Positions 35,073 to 44,518 of a stretch of 64,000 nucleotides of DNA are shown here, in pieces. The DNA comes from Corynebacterium atrinae (GTDB lineage Bacteria > Actinomycetota > Actinomycetes > Mycobacteriales > Mycobacteriaceae). The notes under the pieces are model-generated. The model ran no database searches. It was not told the origin of the DNA and saw only the letters and a list, made by a program, of their open reading frames with translations. The stretch covers positions 806,001-870,000 of the forward strand of contig NZ_CP046977.1 in the NCBI RefSeq assembly GCF_030408455.1, read 5' to 3'. Both the position numbers and the translations under genes were made by a program. Within the stretch, counting starts at the first letter, position 1; each line of letters begins with the position of its first letter.

Positions 35073-36473
35073 TTAGTCGCGATCGGTGTTGGCCATGGCC
35101 AGCACGTCGAGGCGCTTGTCCAACTCTTCCTCGGTGAGCTTCTCGCCGTCGACGAAGCCCATGTCGATGACAGTCTGGCGAATGGTCTTACCCTCCTTGA
35201 GGGCAGTCTTGGCCACCTTGGCGGCGTTCTCGTAGCCAATCGCCGAGTTCAGCGGGGTGACGATGGACGGGGAGGACTCAGCCAGAGTCTTCATACGCTC
35301 GACGTTCGGCTCGATGCCGTCGACGAGGCGCTCGGCGAAGACGCGGGCAGTGTTGGCCAGCAGGCGCGAGGACTCGAGCACGTTGCGGGCCATGACCGGG
35401 ATGAACACGTTGAGCTCGAACTGACCCTGGGTGCCGGCGAATGCCACGGCGGCGTCGTTGCCGATGACCTGGGCGGCAACCTGGGTGGCGGTTTCACACA
35501 GGACCGGGTTGACCTTGCCCGGCATGATGGAGGAGCCCGGCTGCAGATCGGGCAGGTGGATCTCAGCAAAGCCGGTCAGGGGGCCGGAGCCCATGAGGCG
35601 GATGTCATTGGCGATCTTGTACAGGGAGACGGCGACTACGCGCATGGCGCCGGAGAACTCGACGAGGGCGTCGCGGTTGGCCTGTGCCTCGAAGTGGTTC
35701 TTGGCCTCCGACAGCTCGGAAACGCCGGTGAGCTTGATCAGCTCGTCGGTGACCTTCCCGCCGAAGTCAGCCGGGGTGTTGAGGCCGGTGCCGACGGCGG
35801 TGCCGCCGATGGGCAGCTCGCCGAGGCGCACGACGGTGGCCTCAATGCGCTCAATGCCGAGCTCGATCTGGCGGGCGTAACCGCTGAACTCCTGGCCGAG
35901 GGTGACCGGAACGGCGTCCATGAGGTGGGTGCGGCCGGACTTCACCACGTCCTTCCACTCCGCGGCCTTCTTCGCCAGGGAGGCGTGCAGGACCTTCAAC
36001 GCGGGGACGAGGTCATTGACGGCGGCCTCGGTGGCGGCGACGTGAGTGGCGGTGGGGAAGGTGTCATTGGAGGACTGGCCCATATTGACGTGGTCGTTGG
36101 GGTGAACCTCGACGCCGTTGCGCTTGGCGATGGAGGCGATGACCTCGTTGGTGTTCATGTTGGACGAGGTGCCGGAGCCGGTCTGGAACACGTCGATGGG
36201 GAATTCGGCGTCGTGCTTGCCGTCGGCGATTTCCTGGGCGGCGGCGACGATGGCGTCGGCCTGCTCAGCGGGGAGGAGACCGCGGTCCTTATTCACAATG
36301 GCACACGCTGCCTTGAGCAGACCCATGGCGCGAATCTGAGCGGACTCTAGGCCGCGGCCGGAGATCGGGAAGTTCTCAACGGCGCGCTGGGTCTGTGCCT
36401 GCCACAGAGCGTTGACGGGGACCTTGACTTCACCCATCGTGTCGTGTTCGATGCGGAATTCCTGCTCGGTCAT
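35073..36473 (-). CDS. fumC: fumarate hydratase class II
   Basis: Converts fumarate to malate in the TCA cycle. 466 residues: [48 protein letters not shown], and the family signature [11 protein letters not shown] with the catalytic Ser. C-terminal [21 protein letters not shown] is normal for this class. AAGGTGG lies six bases before ATG 36473. It follows glpX on the same strand across a hairpin-bearing 110-base gap, matching the fum-glpX pair of C. glutamicum. Confidence 0.97.
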   Translation of the reverse strand: MTEQEFRIEHDTMGEVKVPVNALWQAQTQRAVENFPISGRGLESAQIRAMGLLKAACAIVNKDRGLLPAEQADAIVAAAQEIADGKHDAEFPIDVFQTGSGTSSNMNTNEVIASIAKRNGVEVHPNDHVNMGQSSNDTFPTATHVAATEAAVNDLVPALKVLHASLAKKAAEWKDVVKSGRTHLMDAVPVTLGQEFSGYARQIELGIERIEATVVRLGELPIGGTAVGTGLNTPADFGGKVTDELIKLTGVSELSEAKNHFEAQANRDALVEFSGAMRVVAVSLYKIANDIRLMGSGPLTGFAEIHLPDLQPGSSIMPGKVNPVLCETATQVAAQVIGNDAAVAFAGTQGQFELNVFIPVMARNVLESSRLLANTARVFAERLVDGIEPNVERMKTLAESSPSIVTPLNSAIGYENAAKVAKTALKEGKTIRQTVIDMGFVDGEKLTEEELDKRLDVLAMANTDRD

Positions 36474-36543
36474 GAATAACCACCTTATGTTTGTGAGTGT
36501 TTTTAATGACAGGGGCCCGGCATAGACAAAAGACGCTCAAGCG

Positions 36544-36573
36544 GTAGAGGTGACGCCGGGAAATCGCCTCTAC
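36544..36573 (-). terminator. hairpin between glpX and fumC
   Basis: GTAGAGGTGA (36544-36553) and TCGCCTCTAC (36564-36573) form a 10-bp stem with one mismatch, 10 bases beyond the glpX stop. No T-run; termination or attenuation between the two genes is plausible. Confidence 0.6.
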
Positions 36574-36583
36574 CTGTCACTCT

Positions 36584-37597
36584 TTAGAGGCGGGGCTCTT
36601 TCGAGTAGTCCACCACAGAGTATTCCTGCAGCTTTGCCAGCTGGTGGCGGGACTCGACGAAGCGCACGGTGCCCGACTTGGAGCGCATGACCAAGGAACG
36701 AGTGGTGGCGCCTCCTGCTCGGTAGGACACTCCGCGGAGCATATCGCCGTTGGTCACACCGGTGGCGGCGAAGTAGCAGTTGTCGGAGGAGACGAGGTCA
36801 TTGATGCCGAGGGCCTGGTTGACGTCAAGGCCCGCGTCGCGGGCGCGGCCTGCTTCGGCATCGTCGGTCGGCCAGAGCTTGCCCTGGATTTCTCCGCCCA
36901 TGCACTTGAGCGCGCACGCGGTGATGATGCCCTCGGGGGTGCCACCGATGCCCATGGCCATATCGATGGAGTTCGAGTCTTGGGCAGCGGCGATGGCACC
37001 GGCGACGTCACCGTCGGAGATGAGACGAACCTTGGCGCCGGCGCGGCGGATATCGGTGATCAGATCGATGTGGCGGGGGCGATCGAGGACGACGATGGTG
37101 ACGTCGGCAGGCAGGATGCCCTTGGCCTTAGCTACGGCGTTGATGTTGTGGGCGACGGGGGCCTCAATGTCGATGGTGCCGGCGGCTTCCGGGCCCACGG
37201 CGATTTTGTCCATGTAGAACACGGCGGAGGGGTCGTACATGGAGCCGCGCTCGGCGGCGGCGATGATGGAGATAGCGTTCGGGCGTCCCTCAGCCATGAG
37301 GGTCGTGCCATCAACCGGGTCGACAGCGATGTCCACCTCGGCGCCTTCACCATTGCCTACCCGCTCGCCGTTAAACAGCATCGGGGCTTCGTCCTTTTCG
37401 CCTTCACCGATGACGACGACACCGTTCATGTTCACCGAATTGATCAGCTGGCGCATGGCGTCCACGGCGGCGCCGTCGCCCTCTTCCTTCATGCCACGGC
37501 CGACCCAGCGACCGGAGGCGAGCGCGGCTGCCTCGGTGACTCGGACCAGCTCCATAGCGAGGTTACGATCCGGGGTCTCTGGGTGTCGTGCATTCAT
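36584..37597 (-). CDS. glpX: fructose-1,6-bisphosphatase class II
   Basis: Gluconeogenic dephosphorylation of fructose 1,6-bisphosphate. 337 residues from ATG 37597, with AGGAGG eight bases upstream and a start [18 protein letters not shown] matching the known corynebacterial enzyme. Motifs: [16 protein letters not shown] and [21 protein letters not shown] (metal/phosphate site), [46 protein letters not shown]. Upstream in-frame residues to 37699 are not needed and lack a ribosome site. Confidence 0.96.
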   Translation of the reverse strand: MNARHPETPDRNLAMELVRVTEAAALASGRWVGRGMKEEGDGAAVDAMRQLINSVNMNGVVVIGEGEKDEAPMLFNGERVGNGEGAEVDIAVDPVDGTTLMAEGRPNAISIIAAAERGSMYDPSAVFYMDKIAVGPEAAGTIDIEAPVAHNINAVAKAKGILPADVTIVVLDRPRHIDLITDIRRAGAKVRLISDGDVAGAIAAAQDSNSIDMAMGIGGTPEGIITACALKCMGGEIQGKLWPTDDAEAGRARDAGLDVNQALGINDLVSSDNCYFAATGVTNGDMLRGVSYRAGGATTRSLVMRSKSGTVRFVESRHQLAKLQEYSVVDYSKEPRL

Positions 37598-37782
37598 ATC
37601 ATCGGCCTCCTGCAGGCGTTTGGGGATGAGATCACGGGCGTTCACCCGCCACCCATACATTCTTGCATCTTCCGCCTGTCTCAGGCGCCGTTTCTCCACC
37701 CGAAAGAGGGCAATAACGTGGCATCTCCGTCAATTTTGGGCCATTTTCCGGGAACGATCTCAGGTCTGACATACTTGGTGCC

Positions 37783-38355
37783 GTGGCTGCAGCGGAAAAA
37801 CCTCGGATCTATCAAGGCGGATGGGACATGATGTTGTCCCTCGGCATCATCATCATCGCGATGATTGTCGTGGTCGGTACCACCGGCTTGTGTTCATATG
37901 AGCCCGGTGCCCCGGAAAGTGGGCCTGTCCGCGAGGTTGATGCAGAGTCGTTCATGAGCATGGAGGCCCGCGCGACGAATTTTCCCCTGCGCCTGCCGGA
38001 CAGTCCCGAAGGATGGATGACTAATTCGGCGCGCCGATCAATGATCGATGGCACGCAGGCCCCGGTTGTGGGCTGGGTCACCGCCGATCGCGGATACATC
38101 TCTCTCACGCAGACGATCTTGCCCCTGGATAGCGCAGTAAAAAACATTGATAGCGATGTCCGCGAGCTAGCTCGCACCGAAGAGATCGCTGGGCAAGAGG
38201 TGCAGGTTTATCATTCCGATGAGTCCGGCGTGCGCGATCTGTGGGCCGTCGACTTGGGCGATGTCCGCCTTCTGTTCACGGGTGCAGGTTCCGAGGAAGA
38301 ATTCCGCACCATCATCGCGGCGACGATCAATTCCGCGCCGCTGCCGGCCGCCTAG
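37783..38355 (+). CDS. DUF4245 membrane-anchored protein
   Basis: 190 residues from GTG 37783. A short cytoplasmic N-terminus, one hydrophobic helix (about 17-37, MLSLGIIIIAMIVVVGTTG) and an outside domain with FPLRLPDSPEGWMTNSAR, GWVTADRGYISLTQT and QVYHSDESGVRDLWAVDLG, the DUF4245 pattern, found beside glpX/fumC and xse genes in mycolata. Function unknown. CATACT lies eight bases before the GTG, so the transcript may be leaderless. Confidence 0.85.
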   Translation: MAAAEKPRIYQGGWDMMLSLGIIIIAMIVVVGTTGLCSYEPGAPESGPVREVDAESFMSMEARATNFPLRLPDSPEGWMTNSARRSMIDGTQAPVVGWVTADRGYISLTQTILPLDSAVKNIDSDVRELARTEEIAGQEVQVYHSDESGVRDLWAVDLGDVRLLFTGAGSEEEFRTIIAATINSAPLPAA

Positions 38356-38604
38356 TTACTCGGCCGATTTGGCCAGTGCATCCTCGACTCGCCGGGAGGC
38401 ACCGTCGAGGTGCTCCTCGCAGCGTTTGGCTAATGCCTCGCCGCGTTCCCAGTATTTGAGGGATTCATCCAGGCCCATTTGGCCCAGTTCGAGGATTTTT
38501 ACGGTTTCGATGAGCTCATCTCGGGCCTGCTCATAAGACAGCGTTTCGACGCCCGGGAAGGCATCGTCCCCGGCCTGACCAGTTCCTACAGTGTTGTCGT
38601 TCAT
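38356..38604 (-). CDS. xseB: exodeoxyribonuclease VII small subunit
   Basis: 82 residues, pure helix: [45 protein letters not shown], as in XseB. The small subunits bind the long arm of XseA to make the single-strand DNA-degrading ExoVII. Starts 21 bases after the xseA stop. Confidence 0.93.
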   Translation of the reverse strand: MNDNTVGTGQAGDDAFPGVETLSYEQARDELIETVKILELGQMGLDESLKYWERGEALAKRCEEHLDGASRRVEDALAKSAE

Positions 38605-38624
38605 CGGGTTGCTCCTGGGAATTG

Positions 38625-39866
38625 TTAATTGGCTGGGGTGGTGGACATGCCGGCGGCGGTGATTGAGCCGTCGGCGACTCGGATGCGTAATTGGCTGCCC
38701 GGTGGGGCCTGCGCGATCGACATAACGACCTCAGGCTCGGAGCCGTCCCGTGGCACGACCTGCACGACCGCGTAGCCGCGGGCCAGGGTATTCGCCGGTC
38801 CGAGGGCCGAGACCTGTGCGCGCAGTGACTGCACCCGCGAGGTTTCGCGCTCCACTAGGTACTGCACGTCCTTGCGGATCAGCGCCACAGCGCGTTCCAT
38901 TTCCTCTCGACGCCGCCGGATCGGCGTCATCGGGTCCGCCAAGGCGGGCCGGCTACGCAGGGCCCCCAGGCCCTGCCGTTCCCGATGCACCCACCCACGC
39001 AGGGCCGCGGCCATGCGGGAGCGGGCCTCGCCGATGAGGGCACGTTCCTCGGCGACATCAGGCACGACGCGCTTGGCGGCGTCAGTGGGGGTGGCTGCCC
39101 GCAAATCGGCGACATTGTCCAAGACCGGGTTGTCGGGCTCGTGACCGATCGCGGACACGACCGGGGTGTGGGCGGCGGCGACGGCGCGTTGCAACGCCTC
39201 CTCCGAAAAAGGCAGGAGGTCTTCGACGCTGCCGCCGCCGCGGGCGATGATGATGACATCGACGGCCTCGTCGGCGTCGAGAAGCTTGAGAGCCTTGATG
39301 ATCTCGGGGACGGCGGTCGCGCCCTGTACGGGCGTGTTGATGACCCGGAAGTTCACTGCTGGCCAGCGGTCCTTAGCCACGGAGAGGACGTCGCGCTCGG
39401 CGGCCGAGCCGCGGCCGGTGATGAGGCCGACGCAGTGCGGAAGATAGGGCAAGCGCCGCTTGCGGGCGGCGTCGAAAAGCCCTTCACTAGCCAGCTGGGA
39501 ACGCAGGGCCTCAATGCGGGCGAGAAGTTCGCCGATGCCCACCGGGCGGATCTCCGTGACCCACAGGGAGAAGGTGCCGCGGCCCTCGTAGAAAGCGGGG
39601 CGACCAGAGACGATGACTCGGTCTCCGTCTTTGAGTGGAGCTGCTAGACCTCGCAGCAGGCTCGTGGAGGCCGTCAGTTGGACGGAAGTTTCCGACTCCG
39701 TATCCCGCAGCGTCAGGTAGGACAACTTCCACGTCGGTTTCATGTTTACCTGGGTGAGTTGCCCCTCGACCCAGACCGTCCCGAGGCGCTGGATCCAAGC
39801 TTTCACCTGGGCATTGAGGGTGCGGACCGGCCACGGTGCTTCCGCGGTGGAAGGGGTCGTCGCCAT
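38625..39866 (-). CDS. xseA: exodeoxyribonuclease VII large subunit
   Basis: 413 residues from ATG 39866, with GGAGG six bases upstream. N-terminal OB-fold (about 15-115; [25 protein letters not shown]), then the catalytic domain with [32 protein letters not shown] and [29 protein letters not shown], followed by a long helical arm and a C-terminal GYAVVQVV segment. Makes ExoVII with XseB. Divergent from ispH. Confidence 0.95.
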   Translation of the reverse strand: MATTPSTAEAPWPVRTLNAQVKAWIQRLGTVWVEGQLTQVNMKPTWKLSYLTLRDTESETSVQLTASTSLLRGLAAPLKDGDRVIVSGRPAFYEGRGTFSLWVTEIRPVGIGELLARIEALRSQLASEGLFDAARKRRLPYLPHCVGLITGRGSAAERDVLSVAKDRWPAVNFRVINTPVQGATAVPEIIKALKLLDADEAVDVIIIARGGGSVEDLLPFSEEALQRAVAAAHTPVVSAIGHEPDNPVLDNVADLRAATPTDAAKRVVPDVAEERALIGEARSRMAAALRGWVHRERQGLGALRSRPALADPMTPIRRRREEMERAVALIRKDVQYLVERETSRVQSLRAQVSALGPANTLARGYAVVQVVPRDGSEPEVVMSIAQAPPGSQLRIRVADGSITAAGMSTTPAN

Positions 39867-39961
39867 GAATGCCTCCGCTATCGCTGCTGTCGTGTTCCAC
39901 CAAGGGCTGTGTGCCGCACCAATTCTAGGCATTGTCAGCACTCTTCGTTAGGGTGGGGGCC

Positions 39962-40915
39962 ATGAGCGATGATGAAAAGTTGGTCCTCCTGGCGGCCCCG
40001 CGTGGCTATTGCGCTGGAGTGGATCGGGCGGTGGAGACGGTGGAAAAGGCCCTCGATAAGTATGGGGCGCCGGTGTATGTTCGGAAGGAAATCGTCCACA
40101 ACCGTTACGTGGTGGACACCCTGGCGGATCGGGGAGCGATCTTCGTCGACGAAACAGATGAGGTCCCCGAGGGCTCGCACCTCGTGTTTTCTGCTCACGG
40201 AGTCTCCCCGGCCGTGCATTCGGAGGCTCGCTCGCTCAACCTGCAAACCCTTGACGCCACCTGCCCGTTGGTGACCAAAGTGCACAACGAGGTCAAGCGC
40301 TTCGCCCGCGACGGATTCCAGATTCTCTTGGTCGGCCACGAGGGCCACGAAGAAGTAGAGGGAACCGCCGGTGAGGCCCCCGAGGTTACCCACCTCGTTG
40401 ACGGCGTTGAAGGGGTGGCAAAGCTGCCCGACTTCCTGGAGAACGAGCCGCTGGTGTGGCTGTCCCAGACAACGCTGTCGGTGGATGAGACGATGCAGAT
40501 CGTCGCCTTGCTCAAGGAGCGTTTCCCGCATTTGGAGAACCCGCCGTCAGACGATATCTGTTATGCCACCCAGAACCGCCAAGTGGCAGTGAAGGCCATC
40601 TCGGAGCGTTGCGATCTCATGATCGTCGTCGGCTCCCAGAACTCCTCGAATTCTAAGCGCCTCGTCGAGGTGGCCCTGGAGGCGGGGGCGAATGACTCTC
40701 ACCTCGTTGATTACGCCAACCAGATCGATGAGAGCTGGCTGGAAGGGGTGAGCACCGTCGGCGTGACATCAGGGGCCTCGGTGCCGGAAATCCTCGTGCG
40801 GGAGGTGCTCGACTTCCTCGCTGCCCACGGCTTCCACAATGTTGAGGAAGTGACCACGGCGTCGGAGAAGATCGTGTTCTCCTTGCCGCGCGCGCTGCGC
40901 CCGGCTCGCACCTAG
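39962..40915 (+). CDS. ispH: 4-hydroxy-3-methylbut-2-enyl diphosphate reductase
   Basis: Last step of the MEP pathway, giving IPP and DMAPP. 317 residues from ATG 39962. The three [4Fe-4S] cysteines are visible in [28 protein letters not shown] and [12 protein letters not shown]; also [33 protein letters not shown] and [17 protein letters not shown] lies close before the ATG, so a leaderless transcript is likely. Shares the intergenic region with xseA. Confidence 0.96.
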   Translation: MSDDEKLVLLAAPRGYCAGVDRAVETVEKALDKYGAPVYVRKEIVHNRYVVDTLADRGAIFVDETDEVPEGSHLVFSAHGVSPAVHSEARSLNLQTLDATCPLVTKVHNEVKRFARDGFQILLVGHEGHEEVEGTAGEAPEVTHLVDGVEGVAKLPDFLENEPLVWLSQTTLSVDETMQIVALLKERFPHLENPPSDDICYATQNRQVAVKAISERCDLMIVVGSQNSSNSKRLVEVALEAGANDSHLVDYANQIDESWLEGVSTVGVTSGASVPEILVREVLDFLAAHGFHNVEEVTTASEKIVFSLPRALRPART

Positions 40916-41638
40916 TTAGGAATAGAGGTCATCGTCGAAGCGGCGATGACGCCGGCGCGGCGGTTCCTCCGGCTGGGGGCGGCGGACCTCGCGCGGCGGC
41001 TCCTGGCGTGGTGGCCTGGCTGTCCGCTCGGGTCGGGCGTACCGGCCCTCCGCGGTCCGCTGGCTGCGCTGGCGGTTACGGGCGACGAGCTCTTCCACCG
41101 TGACCTTGTTCGTCTGGGTGCGCGCGCGGGAGGCAGTCGCCCGGTTGCGGCGATCGGCCTCAGCGGTGCGGCGTCGCCGGTCGATGGCGCGAGTGTCGTT
41201 GACCTTCTCGTTGCGCTTGGACCACCAGATTCGTGCGACCGCGATGACCGTGGCGGCGAGAGTGGTGCCAAAAAGCACGGGAAAGAACTGGGTCAGCGGG
41301 TAAATCGCCGTGACGATGGTCGTGGTGGAGAATGCTGCGGTTCCATCGGGGGCGAGGGAACGGCCGACGACCCACGCGGTGACAATCGTCATGATGCCAA
41401 ACAACAGCGGCAGGGAAGCGACGGTGAGGAAGAGCCCTCGGACCTCGGTAAAGGCCGCGACGACGAGGCCGGCGACGGCGAAGCACGCCAGGTAGGGCCA
41501 CCCCATCGCTTGGGCGTTGAGGCTGAGCAGCAAGCCGGTGATCAGGGCGGCGAGGACTATGGCGATGCCCGACCAGGTAGGCAGACCGGCGGGTTCCGGG
41601 GCCTGCGTTCTTATTCTCCTGGGGGACGAAGTCGACAC
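40916..41638 (-). CDS. DUF6542-type membrane protein with basic C-terminus
   Basis: 240 residues from GTG 41638 (AGGATA upstream), six bases after the rmuC stop. Four membrane helices in residues 20-135 (GIAIVLAALITGLLLSLNA, YLACFAVAGLVVAAF, GLFLTVASLPLLFGIMTIV, FFPVLFGTTLAATVIAVARI) precede a long positively charged tail (NRATASRARTQTNKVTVEEL, RRPQPEEPPRRRHRRFDDDL). The arrangement matches the DUF6542 protein next to ispH in mycolata. Role unknown; the tail may contact nucleic acid or the envelope. Confidence 0.75.
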   Translation of the reverse strand: MSTSSPRRIRTQAPEPAGLPTWSGIAIVLAALITGLLLSLNAQAMGWPYLACFAVAGLVVAAFTEVRGLFLTVASLPLLFGIMTIVTAWVVGRSLAPDGTAAFSTTTIVTAIYPLTQFFPVLFGTTLAATVIAVARIWWSKRNEKVNDTRAIDRRRRTAEADRRNRATASRARTQTNKVTVEELVARNRQRSQRTAEGRYARPERTARPPRQEPPREVRRPQPEEPPRRRHRRFDDDLYS

Positions 41639-41644
41639 AAGGAA

Positions 41645-42724
41645 CTATCCTAGCCGGGGCTCATCCTCGGATGGAACAGACGGGGCCCGGGGGCGGAGGG
41701 TAACTTGCTCTAGTTCGACAGGATGTCGGTCGGTGCGGGAGGGGACGTCCATGTCGGACAAGCGGCGTGCGGTGACCATCACGCGGGAATCCAACGAACC
41801 CAGGGTGGAGTTATAGGCCTCGACGGTCTTTTCCAGCTGGCGGCCTATGCGGTTGACGTGTTCACCCATGGTGTTCAGGCGGTTGTACAAGTCGCGTCCG
41901 AGCTGATGGATGACGCGAGCCTTCTCAGAGACGTCCTCCTGGCGCCAGCCCAAAGCGACGGTGCGCAGCAGGGCGAACAAGGATGTTGGGGTGGCGAGGA
42001 CGATATTGCGAGAAAAGGCGTACTCGAGCAGCTCCGAATCGACGGAGAGGGCAGCGTCGAGGAAAGGGTCGGCGGGGACGAAGAGCACGACGAACTCGGG
42101 GGTGGGATCGAAGGCAGCTATGTAGTCCTTGGCCGACAACTGGTTGACATGGGTCCGTAGGAGGTGAGCATGGCGGCGCAGGTAAGCGGCGTGCTCCTCC
42201 GGGTCCTCGGTCTCCAAAGCATCGAGGTAGGCCGTGAAGGGGACTTTGGCATCGACGACAATGTGGCGGCCGCCGGCGAGATTGACCACGAGGTCGGGCC
42301 GGACGAGTCGCCCGCCGAGGCGGGCGGAGACCTGGGTATCAAAGTCGCAGTGGCGGGTCATCCCGCCCAACTCCACGACGCGCTCAAGCTGGATTTCGCC
42401 CCATCGACCGCGCACCTGCGGGGCCCGCAACGCGGTGACCAGCTTGTCAGTCCGGTCCGTCAGGCGGGCGGAAGTGCGCGTCATCGCTTGGACCTGGCTG
42501 GCCAGAGAGGCATAGGCCGTGGCGCGGCCCAACTCCAACTCTTTCAGCTGGCCGCCGATCGTGCTCACCGCTTCCTCGAGCGGAGCGAGGGAGCGGTGCA
42601 ACTCCGCACCGTCCGGTGCGGTGGTGGGGTGGGGGACAGAGGTACGCAGATAAGCATGCCCCAACCAGCCCAGAGCAGCGCCGAGGGCGATGCCGAGGAG
42701 GAGGACTAACAAGGTGGAACCCAT
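41645..42724 (-). CDS. rmuC: DNA recombination protein RmuC homologue
   Basis: 359 residues from ATG 42724. An N-terminal membrane helix (LLVLLLGIALGAALGWLG), a coiled-coil stretch (about 40-100), then the RmuC nuclease-like domain: VRGRWGEIQLERVVELGGM, DFDTQVSARLGGRLVRPDLVVNLAGGRHIVVDAKVPF (PD-D-x-K-like), FVPADPFLDAALSVD and NIVLATPTSLFALLRTVALGW. In E. coli RmuC limits DNA inversions at short repeats. Upstream of the DUF6542 gene. Confidence 0.92.
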   Translation of the reverse strand: MGSTLLVLLLGIALGAALGWLGHAYLRTSVPHPTTAPDGAELHRSLAPLEEAVSTIGGQLKELELGRATAYASLASQVQAMTRTSARLTDRTDKLVTALRAPQVRGRWGEIQLERVVELGGMTRHCDFDTQVSARLGGRLVRPDLVVNLAGGRHIVVDAKVPFTAYLDALETEDPEEHAAYLRRHAHLLRTHVNQLSAKDYIAAFDPTPEFVVLFVPADPFLDAALSVDSELLEYAFSRNIVLATPTSLFALLRTVALGWRQEDVSEKARVIHQLGRDLYNRLNTMGEHVNRIGRQLEKTVEAYNSTLGSLDSRVMVTARRLSDMDVPSRTDRHPVELEQVTLRPRAPSVPSEDEPRLG

Positions 42725-42758
42725 GGCCACACCCTCTCACACCACCCCGACACGACGT

Positions 42759-44246
42759 TTAACGACGCCCGAATTTACCAAACAATTGTTCTATCCGGGA
42801 GTTGGTGAGGATCATCCGACCGAAGCGACGAGGCTGCGACGGGGGAGTGGGATTCATCGCGACATCGTCTTCCAGCTCCTCGTCGACGTACACCAAGGAA
42901 TTGCGCCACTGCTTGCGCATGAGACGCCCCTCCTCCTCGGTGAGGCGGCCCGCGAGCAGGCCCTCGTGGGTGACAAAATCGATGTCATTGGCGAGCTTCT
43001 CGCCCGAGCGCAGCGCCGTAATGTCGAGGAGATAACGGAAGCCGACCGCAATCATGGCGGCGACGGGAACCGCGAGGAAAGACCCCAACAGACCGAACAG
43101 GCCGCCACCGATAATCACCGAGACCAGCACGATCACGGGATGGAGATTCATCGCCCGCGCCTGCAGCCACGGTGAAAGAACGTTGCCCTCGAGCTGCTGA
43201 ACCGCGAGAACAACCGCGAGGACCATGAGAGCTTCGGTAAAGCCCAGCGACACGAGTGCCACCATCACGGACAGCGTGCCGGCGACAATCGCGCCGACAT
43301 AAGGAATGAACCCAGCGATAAACGTGATCACCGCAAGGGCCAAAGCCATGGGCACGCCGATGAAGACGAGGCCGAGGCCGATGAAGAAGGCATCAATAAA
43401 CGACACGGTCGCCTGGGCGCGAATGAAACCACCCAGGGTCTTCCACCCACGCATGAGAGATTCCGTCAAATGCCACCCCATGCGACGGCCCACGACCGCG
43501 CGCATCCACGGCAGGAAACGGAAACCATCCTTGAGGAAGAAGAAGGTGAGCACCAGCACCACGAACAACGTAATCACTATCGACGTCGCCGTGCTCACGC
43601 CCGTCACAATCCCGCCGGCAATGGCGCCCGCCTGGTCCTGCGCCCAACTAGCAATATCGTTGACGAACTTGTCCAAGTCATCGCCGTCCACATTGAACGG
43701 TGGTCCCTGGGCCCACAACTGCAGGCGCTGCACACCCTCCAGCGTCTGCAGGTACAGTACCTGCGACTGGCGAGCAATATCAGGGGCAATCATCCACAAC
43801 AGAGTGCCGAAGAATCCGAAGAAGCCAAGGATGGAAATGATGGCCGCCAGCGCCGACGGCACACCCTTACTGCGCATCCACGTCGTCGGGGGAGCCAGCA
43901 CCGTGCACACGATGATGGCGAAAATAATGGGCAACACACCCTGGCCGACTTGCTTGAGCACGTACCACGCCACGTACAGGAACGCGGCGATGATGAGCAG
44001 GCGAAGAGCCCACATTGCGACCGACTTCAGCCCTTCACCCACCACGACCGATCGATCGACCTGGTCAAAAGGTTCGCGAGCCTGCTTCAGATCGGCCGTG
44101 CTCGTTGGCCCGGCTGGGTCGGCTGGGTTGGCAGGGTTGGCCGTACCATTGGCGACCACTGCATCCAGCACGGACTCAATGTCCGGCTCCGGTGTGCGCG
44201 GCGGAGTGCTCGGTGTCTGCTTTTGGTGCTCGGTCACGCTCCCCAT
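42759..44246 (-). CDS. AI-2E family transporter (PerM/YdiK-like)
   Basis: 495 residues with a ~70-residue Pro/Ala-rich soluble N-terminus, then eight membrane helices. Typical elements: the large loop after TM3 (about 145-205), FLKDGFRFLPWMRAVVGRRMGW, GGFIRAQATVSFIDAFFIGLGLVFIGVPMAL, and PYVGAIVAGTLSVMVALV in the C-terminal half with LEGNVLSPWLQARAMNLHPVIVLVSVI. Members export autoinducer-2, sodium or amphipathic molecules; the substrate is unknown. C-terminal 60 residues are cytoplasmic. Confidence 0.9.
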   Translation of the reverse strand: MGSVTEHQKQTPSTPPRTPEPDIESVLDAVVANGTANPANPADPAGPTSTADLKQAREPFDQVDRSVVVGEGLKSVAMWALRLLIIAAFLYVAWYVLKQVGQGVLPIIFAIIVCTVLAPPTTWMRSKGVPSALAAIISILGFFGFFGTLLWMIAPDIARQSQVLYLQTLEGVQRLQLWAQGPPFNVDGDDLDKFVNDIASWAQDQAGAIAGGIVTGVSTATSIVITLFVVLVLTFFFLKDGFRFLPWMRAVVGRRMGWHLTESLMRGWKTLGGFIRAQATVSFIDAFFIGLGLVFIGVPMALALAVITFIAGFIPYVGAIVAGTLSVMVALVSLGFTEALMVLAVVLAVQQLEGNVLSPWLQARAMNLHPVIVLVSVIIGGGLFGLLGSFLAVPVAAMIAVGFRYLLDITALRSGEKLANDIDFVTHEGLLAGRLTEEEGRLMRKQWRNSLVYVDEELEDDVAMNPTPPSQPRRFGRMILTNSRIEQLFGKFGRR

Positions 44247-44296
44247 CTTGCCTGACGGGGGAGCCGAGCGGCGTCAGCGGGCCGAGACACGCCTAA

Positions 44297-44334
44297 GCCC
44301 CCTGCCTCCTCGTGATGATGAGGATGCAGGGGGC
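44297..44334 (-). terminator. terminator of the metPS operon
   Basis: GCCCCCTGC (44297-44305) pairs perfectly with GCAGGGGGC (44326-44334); inner CTCCTC/GAGGA extend the stem. Lies 17 bases after the metS stop and just before the AI-2E gene start on the same strand. Confidence 0.85.
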
Positions 44335-44350
44335 GCGTGGGTGGTGAGGG

Positions 44351-44518
44351 CTAGTGGACTTCCTGCTCGGCGAGGACATCGTCACTCGCCCACATGGACA
44401 TACCGAGCTCGCCGGACTTCTCATCCGGGTTTCGGCGCAACTGCAGGGCGCTGACGATGAGCCCGCCCCAAATGACGATCATGAACATCACCATCATCAT
44501 GACTGCGATTCCGCTCAT
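44351..44518 (-). CDS. metS: methionine/alanine importer small subunit MetS
   Basis: A 55-residue protein not apparent at usual length cut-offs. It begins at ATG 44518, overlapping the metP stop by ATGA. Sequence MSGIAVMMMVMFMIVIWGGL is one membrane helix, followed by a charged tail ending VLAEQEVH. Both small size and position downstream of metP match C. glutamicum MetS, which is required with MetP for sodium-coupled methionine and alanine import. Ends before a strong terminator. Confidence 0.9.
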   Translation of the reverse strand: MSGIAVMMMVMFMIVIWGGLIVSALQLRRNPDEKSGELGMSMWASDDVLAEQEVH

